Source: Solea solea
Taxonomy: Eukaryota; Chordata; Actinopteri; Pleuronectiformes; Soleidae
Direction: 5' to 3'
DNA: 64,000 bases
NCBI RefSeq assembly: GCF_958295425.1
Contig: NC_081134.1
Location: 3,934,054-3,998,053 of the forward strand
Shown here: one piece after another, positions 1 through 12,796 of the stretch
Numbering within the stretch: the stretch's first letter is position 1
Layout: each line of letters starts with the position of its first letter
Made by a program: the position numbers and the translations under genes
The notes under the pieces: model-generated
What the model saw: the letters and a program-made list of their open reading frames with translations, nothing else
Databases searched by the model: none
What the model was told of the DNA's origin: nothing

Positions 1-257
1 TGGTAGACCAGCGTTAGTCGGAGCTGAGCTTCAAAAACACACATGACACAGGAAGTGACAGATGTATTCCCCTCCTCTGGTGTTCATGTGCTAACTCAGC
101 ACACACACAGTAAAAGTAGTCCAGTGGTTACGGCAAGAGAGAGACAAAAAGTCCCCCCCCTTTTAAAAAAGGTATTTCTTTTTTTTCTTTTCTTCTTTTC
201 TTAGCAACGCATTGTAAAGACTTAACAACAAAGAAAAAGAAAGAGTCAAGGCATCCG

Positions 258-263
258 TTTATT
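258..263 (-). terminator. Candidate VANGL2 polyadenylation signal
   Basis: AATAAA on the minus strand about 225 nt past the VANGL2 stop codon at 486. It is the first such hexamer after the stop. The cleavage site itself cannot be seen. Confidence 0.5.
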
Positions 264-485
264 TCCAGGGTTCAGGCAATCATCGAGCTGATCACAGTTT
301 TGACATCTGTGTATCTGTGATGATCAGAAAACAGGAGGTTTTTTTTTTTGTCACAGAGAAAGAATGACTGGACCACAGGGCGTCCACGTGTCCCGCACAT
401 CAGTGATCCAGCAAGACCGAGCTCGGAAAAAAGAGCGGACAGAGAAAAAAGGGAAGGCGACACAACGCTTTTAAGGATCCGACCC

Positions 486-3400
486 TCACACCGAGGTCTC
501 CGACTGCAGCCTCATGACAAACTTGTGGCTCTTTGGGTCGATGAACTCCTCCCCGAGGCGCAGGAAGGGCAGAGGCGTCACCGTGACAACCAGGGAGAAG
601 TCCAGGCGCCGCAGGGAGAAAGTCAGACCCTGACGCAGAGCTGAGGTCACCGGCTCCTCGCTCACCAGAGTCCACTGGCGCCCTCTGCCATTCTGCTGCT
701 GGTACTGCATGGTGGGGCCAGGAGAGAGGTAACGCTCCAAGAAAGCCTGTCAGGGAGAATCCGAGAGGTTGATCATCAGGGAAACACATACGAAGAAAGA
801 AAAAACAAAATGTAAAACAAATAAAAAATGTTGAATTCATGATCATTTTACAAAAATCATGTCACCAAGAAAACAGGAATGTTTTACGTTCCTAAATTCT
901 GCAGCGACAGTTGGGGTCTTTAAGGTTTGCATGTTTAAGGGACAGGGGGACACAAAGTCAGCACTGACGGCAATGTGCACGTCCCCTGCTCAGCACAAGC
1001 TTGAGACACAGAGGCTTGTCCTTAAATGAACATGCCTGCCAGTGACGTTTCAGCTACAAAAATCCATCTCTGCATTACTTTTCCCAACCTGAAAGTGAAG
1101 TTTGTGTGGCATTGCAAACCACTCACTTCCTGCACCAAAGTCGATGGAGAAAATCAGCAATTTTATATCATGGCTGTTATTTTAAATGTGTAATTTGGTG
1201 ATGTTGGTATTTAAAATCCTTTGTACAGATTTAACTCAGTGACACCAACTAATGCTGCCTCCTTAATGTCATTTTTCATGATGGACTCAGGTGCAGGAAA
1301 CATCTGCAGTTACATCTAAGCCTACTAAATATGAAGTCAGGTAAATAAAGGTCGTCTAAATCTCACCTTGGGGCTCATGTTGTGTGTGATGCAGAACTGC
1401 AGGTGTGTCAGGATGCTCTCCATGCTGTGGAACGCCTGCTGACGTGTGGTCCTCAGGTATTTCTGCATGGCCCGGGCCATCGGAGCAAAGATGGCCTGGG
1501 CCGCCTCCCGTGGGTCCATGACCTCACGTGGGTGCTTCGGGGATGAGGCAACCTCGTCTTCATGGAGACGCTTGATGTGAGTGAAGGCCTCTTCTACTGC
1601 CACCACCAATCTGACGAAAACAAAACAAAACACAGATTGTTGTAGGACTGTGGTTATGTCAGTAAAGTAGGACATGGAAATGTGCCTCTGTTAACTACAG
1701 TCTCTCTGCCGTCTGGTTTGATTTTCTCACACCACAGGTACAGGTTAGAATCCCTGCTGATCTGACCTGGCCTTGCGTTTGCGGACCCTGCGATCCATCT
1801 CTGCCTCTTCATAGTAAAACTCGTTGTGGGAGTTGTCTCTCCTCCTGGCAGCAGCTGCGATCATGGCCCGGGACTGACCCGTCGAGTTGTTGGTGGTGTT
1901 TTCTACAAGACGACGCAGGAAATTAGTGGATGAAGCTGAAGATCACGAGAGCAGAACTCAGAAAGGTAGAAGAGGAAAAAGGACGAGTTAAAAAACAGGC
2001 ATCCGAGGCGTCATGAAGCTACTTTTACCGTCCAGGGAGTAAACCTTGAAGCCAGTCATCTTCTTGGACAGGATGGATTTGGGTAGGTTGAGCAATGCCG
2101 GGTTGTAAACGGGGAAATCGCTGTAATAGCGGTCCAACACCCAGACAGCTGCCCGCTGGATACTGAAAACACAGTGTCAACGGTCACTGACACAGTAAGT
2201 CGTGGTCAAACAGCAGCTGCTGACTGGACCAGGACTAAGTGGCCCGTGTCCATGCAAGACCACAAAACAGGATACGGCTTTGTCCTCTGTTCAGTCATTT
2301 AATTCACTTCCTGTTTCTAAAATGTGATTTTATGTAGCAGTTTGTTTTATTATTCATACAACTAATATCTAGACTTTGTAAAAGTTCACTTGGTATCAAT
2401 GAAGGACAAATATAATAACAAAATCATACAAACCAAGAGATTTAAAAGCTCACTGACCTGAGGTGGCCCACGCTGTAGAACTTGCTGACTCCATCTGTGC
2501 TCCGCACCACCTTAAGGCAGAAGGCGGGCTGCAGGTGTCGGACCTCGAGCAGCACCAGAGCCAGGTACTGGATGAAGAGCAGGGCGTCCACCAGCGAGGC
2601 GGCGTACTCCACAATCCCCCTGTAGTCCCTCTCCCTGGGCTCCAGCACCCGCACGCCATAGAAGAGCCAGTAAGACGCCACGAACAGGAACACCAGCACC
2701 ATCAGCAGGCAGCGGAACACAAAGAAGCGCGGCAGCGTCGCGCGAGGAGGGCGGAGGAAAAGAGCCCAGGAGGAGATGAGCAACACAAGGAGCTTGAAGG
2801 CCAGCGAGACGTAGAGGCCTTCGCAGGGCGTGCCGCAGGGCTCGAGGGCGTCACGCCACAACACCTGCGGGAGGATGAGGAAGGCTAAAGGCGTGACGAG
2901 TGCGAAGAAGCTCAGGCAGCCTCCCAGTGCCGGGCCAACAAATCGCTTGCACTGCAGTGGAGTCGTCTCCTCCAGCTCTTTGGAGACTCGTGTCAGGTCT
3001 TCATTTGAGATGCTGTGCTCCGAGGTGCCGGTGACCACGGTGGTGGTCTCTCCCCAGTTATCATCCTGTCACAGGGTTCAAAAACAAATTATTTGCATTT
3101 GTTCAGATTAGTTTTCGTTCTCTAAAATACTGTTAATGTTAAAATGCAATAAATCAAAATCAACTGTGGTAGAAAATTCAGAAGCTTTAACCAAAATAAG
3201 TTTAGTTCATAAAAATAATCGACCTAAACTCTCTCTCACTGAAATTGCCAGTCACTATTTCTTTGAAAATCTAATAATCATTCTTGCATCAAGGGAGGAA
3301 AATATGGTTACAGATTGAGAGGAAATACATTTAGACAAGACAGAGATATTCCCTGGAACAAACCTTTGACAAAAAAGAATCACAAATATTCAAATATTTG

Positions 3401-4664
3401 CCAATTGCAAATATTTAACCCCCAACACCAGAAAACTTTCAGGGTTTTTACAAAGTTAGGATTAGAATTAACATCTAATTTGTGGCCCACAGAAAGCAGT
3501 AGGTTGGTTTGAACTTACATTTTAAATACATTCTTTCCTACGATATAATAAAAAAATTAAATTAAAAAAAAAAGCCAAATTCCTTAATAAAAATATGCTT
3601 CTTGCTGCTCTAAATATCTTAAGACTCGATGATATAAATAAAATAAATTTTCATGTTCATTCAGGCATGTTCATTTAATTAAATTATTCCACAAGTGACA
3701 GATGACGGAGGTTGGAAGGGAAATACTTTTGCGCTCTAGTTGTTGTAGTCAGAATGAATTGATGTCACTGAGGGACTTCTGACGGAAAGACGTAATCTAG
3801 ATTTTAAAAAGGTCTCTATAAATGAAGATTATATTTATGCTATTATAACAAGTTAATTTAGTTGTTAACAAACAATTTCAGAAAGAATGAACCTACTCCA
3901 CTTTTACTCCACTGTAAAAGTCAGTGATGTATAAATGTGGCTTTAAAAGAAACACTCAGTGATACACAGTGATACTGACCCTCTCGTCTCCTCGGGTCGA
4001 CTCCGCGTCAAGTAGCGGCTCCCCGGGAGTCTGGATGGTCACAGATTTATCGGCACGACTGCTGCTGTCTCGGCTCTTAGAGCGATGCCTCCGGTCCCTG
4101 CAACACAGAACACAGTAACACACACAGAGAGGGTTATTATCTTTTGTTAAAAGGCTAAAATCTGCTTTTTCCTCTGTCTTTCAATGGCTTTTGCTTAATT
4201 TTAAAGTGAAAAAAACAAACAAAAAACTAATCACAAAAGGCAATAAAAAGGATACACTAGTAACAATATACATAAAACTAAAAAATTAAACAATTTCTAT
4301 CTGAACTGAATTCAATGGTCCAGGAGTACCAAAAATAGCAATAAATAGACAGTATGGTCGACATTATATCAAAGAAAATGATGAAAGTGTGGACAAAAGA
4401 AAAACATGTGGCTCAGATGACACTGATTTGAACAACTGTCACCTGTGGGCAGATTTTAGTCCACTTTGATTTGGAAAATGGATCCCATGTATGACTTTAA
4501 ACCGAATAAAGTCATACATGATGTGCGCACGCTGAGACGGTTTGTCTACAAGTTTACTGTTTATTTATAAGTTCCGTGGCTGTTGCGACCCACCTGTGCT
4601 TGCGAGAGCTTCGGGAGTGGGAGGACTTGTATGAGTAGCCCGAGTACTGCGACTCGTTGTCCAT
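486..4664 (-). CDS. vangl2: VANGL2, Van Gogh-like planar cell polarity protein (7 coding exons, 523 aa)
   Basis: Core planar cell polarity protein, a four-pass plasma-membrane protein that works with Prickle, Dishevelled, Frizzled and CELSR in convergent extension. Coding exons on the minus strand: 4664-4594, 4097-3980, 3065-2458, 2162-2029, 1902-1767, 1610-1367, 746-486. All junctions are GT-AG and the 1572 nt stay in frame to TGA at 486-488. The N-terminus starts [20 protein letters not shown], a Ser-rich CK1-type cluster, followed by DDNWGETTT and a second cluster TGTSEHS. Four hydrophobic segments lie in the 608-nt exon (roughly residues 110-240), then RSTDG, whose Asp corresponds to the residue changed in the mouse Looptail allele. 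The cytoplasmic tail has the [10 protein letters not shown] and [14 protein letters not shown] blocks and ends in the PDZ ligand ETSV. Length matches the family (521 aa in human). Paralogue VANGL1 is less likely because of the flanking NCSTN, COPA and PEX19 and because of residue choices. The 5' end may lie far upstream (see the entries at 4665-4832, 6150-6198 and 16085-16615). Confidence 0.97.
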
Positions 4665-4832
4665 GTCTCGGGTCGGCGGTGAGCGGGCTTTGCGAGCCCC
4701 GCCTCCTCCTCCTCCCGCCGTGCCGCGCTGCTCGCCGACTCCTCCCAGCTGGCTCTTGCGCTCGGAGATGGACTTGGTGGAGAGGGCCAAGGGCAGCTTG
4801 AGCAGGTCAACCTTGCTCCTGAGGGAATCTAT
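4665..4832 (-). CDS. vangl2: In-frame N-terminal extension of VANGL2, non-AUG start (AUA) candidate
   Basis: Reading upstream of the canonical ATG (4662-4664) in the same frame, the sequence stays open to a TAG at 4887-4889 and contains no ATG. From an ATA at 4830-4832 it would add 56 residues. They begin I-D-S-L-R-S-K-V-D-L-L-K-L-P-L-A-L-S-T-K, continue through SISERKSQLGGVGEQRG and a Gly-rich run, and end SPPTRD before MDNES. The first 28 residues look like ordinary protein (amphipathic, Leu/Lys/Ser) rather than random GC-rich leader. From memory, a longer mammalian VANGL2 isoform starting at a near-cognate AUA has been reported; I could not check this here. A pyrimidine-rich tract lies just upstream, so an intron acceptor may fall at or next to the ATA. 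Confidence 0.5.
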
Positions 4833-6149
4833 CTTGGAGGCCGATGAGGAGGGAGCAGGAGAAGGGAGGCGGGAGAGCAGGGGAGGCTATGGAGAGGAGG
4901 AGGAGGAGGAAGAGGGGTGGGAGAGGATGGCGGGTGGGAGAGTCGCAGCAGGGGAGAGCTGAGGTGGCCGTGATCTGGAAGTGGTGGAGAGAAAGGGAAT
5001 GTTAATGACTTTACATCAGTTATTTTAATCTACATTTTACATGCATGTAACACACTCTTATGAGCAACTTCTCAGTTTACAGTTAAGTCAGTGACTTCAT
5101 ATCTATATTTTATCTAAAAAGACGATCTTAGTGAGCTTTCTGCTTTGCATTTTCTAAACGCTATCACGCCAGACCATCTGAGTTGGAACACTGAAATATC
5201 CCTAGGGGCTAATCTGAACTCAGCATAACTTCCTTTTCATATTATGTTGATAAAAATCTACATCATTTAAAATCACTGCACTCATACCAGGCTTTCAAAC
5301 AGCACACCAACTTACAGTACATCCACTCAATGGCAATTATAAAAACTTAAAGAGATATTTATCCATCGTGCCGGCTGATTTAGTCACACAATAAAACTAT
5401 TCAAATCACTACATACTGACAATCAATGTCAGATAATTTAATGTGACGCAATAACATTATATCAATATATGGTGTATTGAAATGTTGTCATACTGTATGA
5501 CAACATTTGTCATATAGTCAGTAATTAATTATTATCATTATTATTATTTTTGTCTGTTTGTCAAATCAAAAAGTTAAGGATGTATTTTTGGTAGAAATTA
5601 GAAATTATTAGATGGTGGTGGTGTATTGATGTCAATATCAACACACTTCTTGTGGTAAACTGAGCAGAGTTGGTAGTGATTTGTGAGTGCTGTCTTCTCT
5701 AGGTGTTTTATAGCCCAGCCACATGTCACCTTCAAATATTTAGACTTATTGATTGGTGAAACAATCATCGCAATTACAACTGATATAATTTATGTCCATT
5801 CAGCCAAGATCAATGTGCAAAGAAATATAGACATAAATACATATAAAAGGGGACACTCATATTGTCGTACTAATTGTTCAGTTGAAAGAAACGCTCAGGA
5901 TTAGAATCATCAGTCAGGCCTTCATATCAGTCAGTGCCATTGCACCAAATATTAGATAGAATAACCCAGCGTATGTGGTTGTAGTGGACCTCTAACCCTG
6001 GCACACAGAGCGGTGATCTATCCACCATGAGTCACTAACACACATTAACCCACTGAACTGAGACTCTAGTTTCCTGCTCCATGTTCTTATATCAAATCTT
6101 CCAGGTCTCGACACGAGGTTAATCATCACACGACTGTATCTCCTCTCAC

Positions 6150-6198
6150 CGGAGGACCGAGACTCTGCCACCGATGGCTCCGAGACAATGTCGGCCAT
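6150..6198 (-). CDS. Candidate upstream AUG mini-exon of VANGL2
   Basis: On the minus strand an ATG at 6196-6198 sits in the context CCAATATGGCCGAC, with an in-frame TAA three codons upstream. It opens a 16-codon reading frame (MADIVSEPSVAESRSS plus one base) that ends exactly at a consensus donor, CCG|GTGAGA. A possible acceptor upstream of VANGL2 is ...GATAG|ATTCC, ending at 4829. Joining the two completes a GAT codon and continues in frame as DSLRSKVDLL... into MDNES. That would give an AUG-started VANGL2 with 71 extra residues. The frame agreement is one chance in three, so this remains inference. The alternative is a non-coding spacer that happens to contain a YY1-like ATGGC motif. Confidence 0.35.
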
Positions 6199-7403
6199 AT
6201 TGGATTACTGTGTTTTCACAAAACTTGTTTGCCCTCTCCCTCACTCTTGCCGTCTCACATTCTCTTCTGAACTCCCCCCGTCCCCCGGGAAACAGGGCCT
6301 CTCCGCTGCCATGGTGATGAAAGAGGGTGTTCAGCTGGAGGGGGATTGGAGGTTGACAGTTGCCGTAGAAACCTGACCTCACATCGCCCTCTGCCACTGT
6401 GTTCTCCACGTTGCCGAAAAAATTGCCAAAATAAAAGTGCTGGCATGACGGATGTTGAACTGTCATATGCTGGTTACTTGATAAAGAGGGGGTGTGGCTC
6501 GCTGTCAGTGAGTGGACCACTTTGAGAAATGATAGCCGGTGATGGCTACCACCACTAACTTTACAGGCTCTTAGTGTAACCTAATGTAGCTTTTATGCTC
6601 CAGCCCATCCATTGTACTTAAAAACCACTTCCCCTCAAGGTAAATAGTGTACAACAGCCAAGTGGTCTGTGGGATTCCTCTAACTTTTGATTTTAAATCA
6701 AACAGGAAGCCCCGCTGATCCAGGACCATGGTGCACTAACTTTTACCAGACCAAAGATGTTTTTTACAGCCCTACGGCCATGTGTAAAATCTCTACAACA
6801 TGCTAATTCCAAACCACAAAACTCCAATGACTAACAGCTTCTTCCTAGTGTGTCATCGTAACTTATTTCTCTCTTGTAATGGTAAAGAAATGAGTAACGC
6901 ATGTGAGCAGCAGCATGCTGAAGAACATACGAGAATGTCATTGTAGTGCATATGTTTTAAATTTAAACAAATGTCTGTTACATGCAAACCAAATGAGTTC
7001 ACACAATGCTGATTAAGCCTACCAGATCCACATGACCTCCCTCTCTTTCTCTCTGTGTGTTTGGATCTTCCTGCACTGCACACAGGAAGTGATATTCATT
7101 TTTATGTCAAAACAGGTGCGAGACGGCTAAAAGAAGTGAATTCTACTGCTCAAAAAACATGGTTTGTTCCAAATGTTTCTCGTCTCCACCCACCTCAGCC
7201 CTACCACTGTATAAACACAAACACTCCCTCAGTCGGATCTGATAGTATTGCTTGACAGAGTCTGCTTAAAGATGAAAGACACAGCGTACAAATAATGTTA
7301 CATTGTTTCTGTTCACCAAGTCCAAGGAAAGGCAGAATAATATCAACAACAATGTCCAGTCAACAATCAGAACAATCAGTAGAAGACAATTACGTTTGTT
7401 CAG

Positions 7404-7475
<72 letters not shown>
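7404..7475. repeat. (CTAT)n microsatellite
   Basis: About 18 uninterrupted CTAT units grading into TATATAGATATATAG. Open reading frames across it (YLSI repeats) are an artefact of the repeat. Confidence 0.95.
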
Positions 7476-8499
7476 ATATAGATATATAGTCATGTTCTTT
7501 TTTTAATTGTAACATTTTGCATTCATGCCTGCTTATGACAAAACAAAATGTTAATATTTGTATTTATTTCCATTTCCATTAAATTCTCATTAACACCCAT
7601 GGAACGTTTCCAATTTGGAATATTTCCAACTAAAGTTCCCACGGAGGGTTTCTGGAAACTGTCTGCCCCTTTGCAGCCCCAGTGACTATGCAGAAATGCA
7701 TGAAGTTCCACTGGAAAAAGCTCAATACAACAAGTCAAGACTCAAACTCAGTGCTTCTTGGAAGCTTTGGAGCATTTACGGAGCACATAGTTACTTCAGA
7801 TTCACATGAGAGAGCAGATTTAAGTGACATTTTCCCCCCCAACAAAAGAGCCCAGACAAGGGTTCCCAGACAAATCACATACTTTTGACTGAATCTAAAC
7901 AGTATTTTTATCTTGCGGTTGTGAAAGTGTGGGTGGAACTTGCCCATTCAGACAGAGAAACATTGGCAAAAATAATAATCTTAAGTCATCATCGGCCTTA
8001 ATGTTTAGTCTGCCACCTTCAAAAAAATAATAATTAAGCAATCACAATAACACTGTCCATATGTCAGCACTGTTACCGGACAGGATGACTCATTTTGGCC
8101 GTGTGGGTTGGTCCCCTATAGGAAAATCCTACACAAGAGAAATGATACAACTTAGATGTGTTTCTGTTGACGTTTTAAATATCTTGCTTGACTTCTCTTT
8201 ACAGACACAATCATGTAGGCAATCTCATTAGCCACAGCCATGTAGGGAACACATGCAAAGGCCTTAGAGAGCAATTAACTGGTCCAAGAATAGAAAGTCT
8301 AAATCCCAGCTTGTGACCACTGAAGGTGCAAGCAAATATTTTCGACTAAGGAAATAGTGAAGTCATGTGTGTAACAGTTAGGAGGGTTCAAAATTTAAAA
8401 AATATTACATTTTGGAGGCTTTTACGGTGTGTTTTCACCAAGTGTAAAAGCTCAGTTTGTGTATTTGTGCGTTTACACTATAAATAGTCCTAAAATTAC

Positions 8500-8700
8500 C
8501 AGTCCCGACCATTCCATTTGTTGGTGTCCTTCCCTTGGGGTACCAGAGTAATGGTACAGTGCAGTAAGGGTAGATCATTCAGTGTTGGCGCACCGGTAAA
8601 AACGCCACGCTGTGTTTCTCGCTCAGTCAAATGCAAGCATGACCAAGCATGACCGTACCGTCATGGAAACATGGCTTTATACGTACTTTAGGTGACGGCC
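8500..8700 (+). repeat. Dispersed repeat copy A (CCTTCCCTTGGGGTACC family)
   Basis: The segment around CCTTCCCTTGGGGTACC (8529-8545) followed by AGAGTAATG is nearly repeated, in reverse orientation, at 63340-63480. It has no coding potential. The edges are not defined. Confidence 0.5.
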
Positions 8701-8962
8701 TTGCTTAATGAAGGCTGCCAACTTGTGCTGGACAAACAAATCACAGAGTGCGTATTAGGTTTTCTGGCCAAAGATTAGGGTTAATCCTCCGTTTGTTACA
8801 GTCTCACCAGTAGATGTCACAAATTCTTTCACACTGGGGATCCTTGCCTTTCCTCATCTACTGCTTTTTCAGATTTCCTACACCAGTGTTGCACTAAGAT
8901 TAGACATAAATGAGCTTTCTTCCATGATACAGTTCTAGCACTACTCGGCTCTATTGTCTGTC

Positions 8963-9393
8963 CTTTTCCATTACTTCAGTACCTCCTCAACGTGGGCTGG
9001 ACCGTCATAGCACGGTTGCGCAAAAATTGCCGTGACGTTGTTTTATATGCGACACAAACCCACAAACTAGTGACAGGCAAAGCAGTTGTTCTCGGTGTAC
9101 TGATTCATTAGAATCAGTTAATTTAACAGATTAGTACAGTACTTCCTGCATCTGGCTGGAGCGCAAACGAGTTGTGATTCAGCTCACGGTCACCGGCTTT
9201 CGACAGTGCTGTCACCCAACTCCCTTTAAATCTTTTGAACTGATCTACTGTTTGGCATTTGTTCCGTTTGATTCCTGTGTCAGACGTCTCGCTCATGTCA
9301 CATTTTACTATCGAATCAGCTCCCTTGGAACCTCACCAGAGCAGGTACTAAAAAAAAAGCACCAGGTACCAGGTAGTATCGCTAATGGAAAAG
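8963..9393. mobile_element. MITE-like element with terminal inverted repeats
   Basis: The left end CTTTTCCATTA (8963-8973) is the exact reverse complement of the right end TAATGGAAAAG (9383-9393). Just inside each end are AGTACC / GGTAGT-type motifs. The 431-bp body has no coding capacity, as expected of a non-autonomous DNA transposon relic. I could not see a clear target-site duplication, so the superfamily is not assigned. Confidence 0.55.
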
Positions 9394-10341
9394 CAAAAAA
9401 CACACACTGAGTAATGCTAGAAGTGTACACTGAAAAGGCTCCAGATTAAAGCCCCATCATACATGTGATCAAAGACTTGGGAATGTAAATGTAAACCGAC
9501 CTTCGTACAAAGCAGGATGAGTAACATTATCGTCACACACATTGTTCACGACAATAATAAAATCCATATAGTTTAAGTGGAAGCCGTGATGTGATGGTAT
9601 AAAAATTCAGCCACAACTATTAAATGACAGATAATGAATGAGTATCTGCTGTACATAAAACAGGCCATTTCAAGTAGTCTGGGGTGGTTTATGTGAAGGG
9701 TGCGGTTGCATTGCAATCCGCATGATTGCTGAACTTCACTGTGAGCTGGACTCTTCATGTGTTCAGACTGAAAGGCTGACATTAGCATTGACCTTTCAGG
9801 TAGATGAACGTGTATGACTGTCCTGTAATGTAAATAGCAAAGTTACAGGATATTCAAACATGTCTCTCAGAGGAAACAAAGGAATGACCATCGCAACATT
9901 TTCGGCTCCATAATGATAAACATAACTTGGTTTTATAAACACATTTCTATGCATATACTGCATATTCAAGAGATGGAGCATTAACACAGACACTGAGATC
10001 ACAACCTTCAGCTTGACAGTGGTTAAACATTTTCACAACTACTAAGCTGTTTTTGCTATTTGTTGATGCATTATCGCCTAGCCATTTTAAAAAAAACACG
10101 ATGCTTCAACTGTATAACAAATATTATGCTCCCATAAATTTTATTTTCTGATATCTGATGCACAGATTTTGGCCAGTATCAAACTGATACTGTTATAATG
10201 CATTTCCTCATCCCAGGCATATACCAATATTATCTTCTTATTCTTATTTTACTAACAATTTTATACCCTTTGTCTACTACATCTGTTTTTTTTTTTTAGT
10301 AATTAATATAATTATTCTAATAAAAAAATAGCACTTCAAGT

Positions 10342-10581
10342 AGGAATGCAACAATTATCAGATTAATGAAATACAAAATTAACTGTCAACAATTTTGATA
10401 ATCTATTAATCGGTTTGGTTTCTTTGTACCATATAACAAAGAAATCATTTAAACTGAATAATTTAGGTTTGTGGACAAAAAAAAAAGACATTCAAAAACA
10501 CCAAAATTTCCAGGTTTGACAATGACCACATTTCTTTAAAATTAGAATTCCATTGTGAAAATATTAGTTAGTTGCAGCCCT
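10342..10581 (-). repeat. GCTGCAAC-end dispersed repeat, copy 1
   Basis: Runs from GAATGCAACAATTATCAGATTAAT to TTAGTTGCAGCCCT. It shares internal blocks with 11417-11756, 37062-37320 and 41459-41650 (AATCGATTA-type ends, a CAAAGAAAT block, CCAGGTTTGACAATG). No coding potential. Confidence 0.7.
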
Positions 10582-11416
10582 AACTACATGTAAATTCAAG
10601 GTTTCTCAAAATGTCCGTTATGCCACAGATTCTGTCCAAACCTACAACTTTACCTTTAATAATGGAGGATGAAACACAACAGCAGCGTCTAACACCTGTG
10701 CACTGTGGCTCCTCCCTGACCCTCACACCTTTAATACAAGCCTGTTGACCTGCCCGTCTCCGTCAGCCTGTTTAGTATGAATATAGCAGAAACACTTGAT
10801 CTAAAGGTGTGGTCCAATGGTGAGATGGGTAAGGTTTCCTATTCATCCCAGTGTCCTATGGCCTACTTAATGAACCACATCAGTACTCCTCTCTCGAGCC
10901 GTCACGTTGACTTCAGTCGGCAGCATTAGTTCCAGCCTCCAGTGTGCAGCTCTATCTGAGCAGACATGAAAGCTAAAGCCTCTTCTGAAGGAAGAAAAAC
11001 ATAATCCGTTGTTGTTCTCAGGTATTCATAATCTTTTCCACTGAATGCACAGGTTCATTTCTTTCCTCCCTATTGTCCCAGGGCTGCCATTGTTAATCAA
11101 ACAGTAGAGTGATTCTTCTGGGGTTATTTCAGGAGGATTGGGAAGAAGAAGAAAAAAAACCCACATGTACACACACACACAGCTCACTGATTTCGTACAG
11201 CATTGCTTCAAATTAAAGTCTGACCCTTGTTCACTTATGTCTTCTTGACTGAACCCAACAACAGGCAACAACAGGGCAGTAATCTGTGCATGTGTGTGGT
11301 CTGGGATTAAACAGTAACGATGTTGGACTTCAGGCCCACTGGTGTGGGTTTATGGCCTGAGCCAAAGGGGAGTGTAAAACCAATCCACTTCAACCAAGAA
11401 ACAGAGCATATTCATT

Positions 11417-11756
11417 AGAGCTGCAACTAATGATTATTTTCATAATCGATGAATCTGTCAAGTATTTTCTCAGTTAATCGCTTGGTCCATAAAATGTCAT
11501 AAAATCTTAAAAAATGTAGAGTGTGCTCGTCAAACCTGGAAATGACAATGTTCTCAAATGTCTTGTTTTGTCCACAAACCTAAATGATTAACTTTTAATG
11601 ATTTCTTTGTTATCCAGAGCAAAGAAATTAAGAAAACATTTAAATTAAAGAAGCTTAAAGGATCGGAAATCTTGTTTTATTCGTGAAAAAAGCTTCAAAC
11701 TGATTAATCGATTATCAAAATAGTTGTGGATTAATTTAGTAATTGATTAATTTTTT
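11417..11756 (+). repeat. GCTGCAAC-end dispersed repeat, copy 2 (longest)
   Basis: Begins AGAGCTGCAACTAATGATTA and ends with GATTAATCGATTATCAAAA plus TTAGTAATTGATTAA. Inside are TTGGTCCATAAAATGTCA and CAAACCTGGAAATGACAATG, blocks found in the other copies. The mirrored AATCGATTA-rich ends suggest a non-autonomous DNA element. Confidence 0.75.
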
Positions 11757-12778
11757 TTACCAGAGATTTGCCCAAATGTCTTATATCCACATGAAACTAC
11801 TACTAAATCATAAGACCAAAGTCCTAGACCACACTAACTTTCAACAAGCCACTAGCCAAATCTATTAAAATAATAAATTGAAACCCAGAGCTTTATTTTC
11901 AATACATTTTCTGATAGAAACAACCAGTCATTTAGTTAATTTATATGGGCTAAATATGATCTAAGTTAGTCTAAAGAATGTTAATTGATAATATTACTAC
12001 AGCTATAGTCACTTCATGAACCACTAGTAGAAATTAGAGCTTCAGGAATTTAAGATTACAACCCTAAATATTTTTTAAATTCACTTGATCTGATATTTCC
12101 TAATACAATACTGTATATGTATCATTTCTTACACTGAGCATTTAAAAAGACCCCAAAAAAAAGTTATTTTGCTAAAATACAAAAACAAAACTAGTATCAT
12201 ATTTTCAATCAGTATAAAAAAGACCACAAAATGCAGGACTAATCTTGTACTGCCCTCCTACAACTCTTCTGTTTCAAAGCTTGTGATTTTCTTCATGGGA
12301 AACTTATGCTGCATTAATATGCAGCCCCTGCCCCTGATCTGAAATAGAGAGCACTCTGTAATTAAATCCAAAAAGTTGAAACCAAACAAAGTTAATCAGG
12401 AATTCTGTAGCAAAACAAGCCCCTCCAGTCACGAGAGACTTTGAAACAAGCAGATGTAGGATTTTACAGCCTCCATTAAGCCAAAGGCAGAGAAGAAGAA
12501 ATCAAGCTGTCATCAAACATTTTGAGCCGCTGGCACTGAAACAGCAGCTGTCACAGTGGAAAAGCAATGTGGGCCATCTCTGAGATGACCAGCTTCATTC
12601 AACAACAGCCTTCTGAGACCTGATATACCAACTGTGAAAATAAGCATGCAAACACCCAGCCTCCAGCAGGGGAGCAGGCTCATCTGAGTACCAGGGCCAC
12701 ACACACACGTCGGTTCAAACCAGCAGAAAAAAGACAACTGTTACCGTCGGCCTTCACATGGCCAGCAAACCAGAGCAG

Positions 12779-12796
12779 GTGTGTGTGTGTGTGTTT
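12779..12796. repeat. (GT)n microsatellite
   Basis: Uninterrupted GT dinucleotides followed by TTTGTGCAC. Confidence 0.85.

Noticed and set aside
400..846. 148-aa minus-strand open frame over the VANGL2 last exon
   Set aside because: It is in the wrong frame. The VANGL2 C-terminal exon (746-486, ending ETSV) explains this DNA.
2463..3111. Long plus-strand open frames opposite the 608-nt VANGL2 exon
   Set aside because: Antisense shadows of GC-rich coding sequence, with no recognisable domain.
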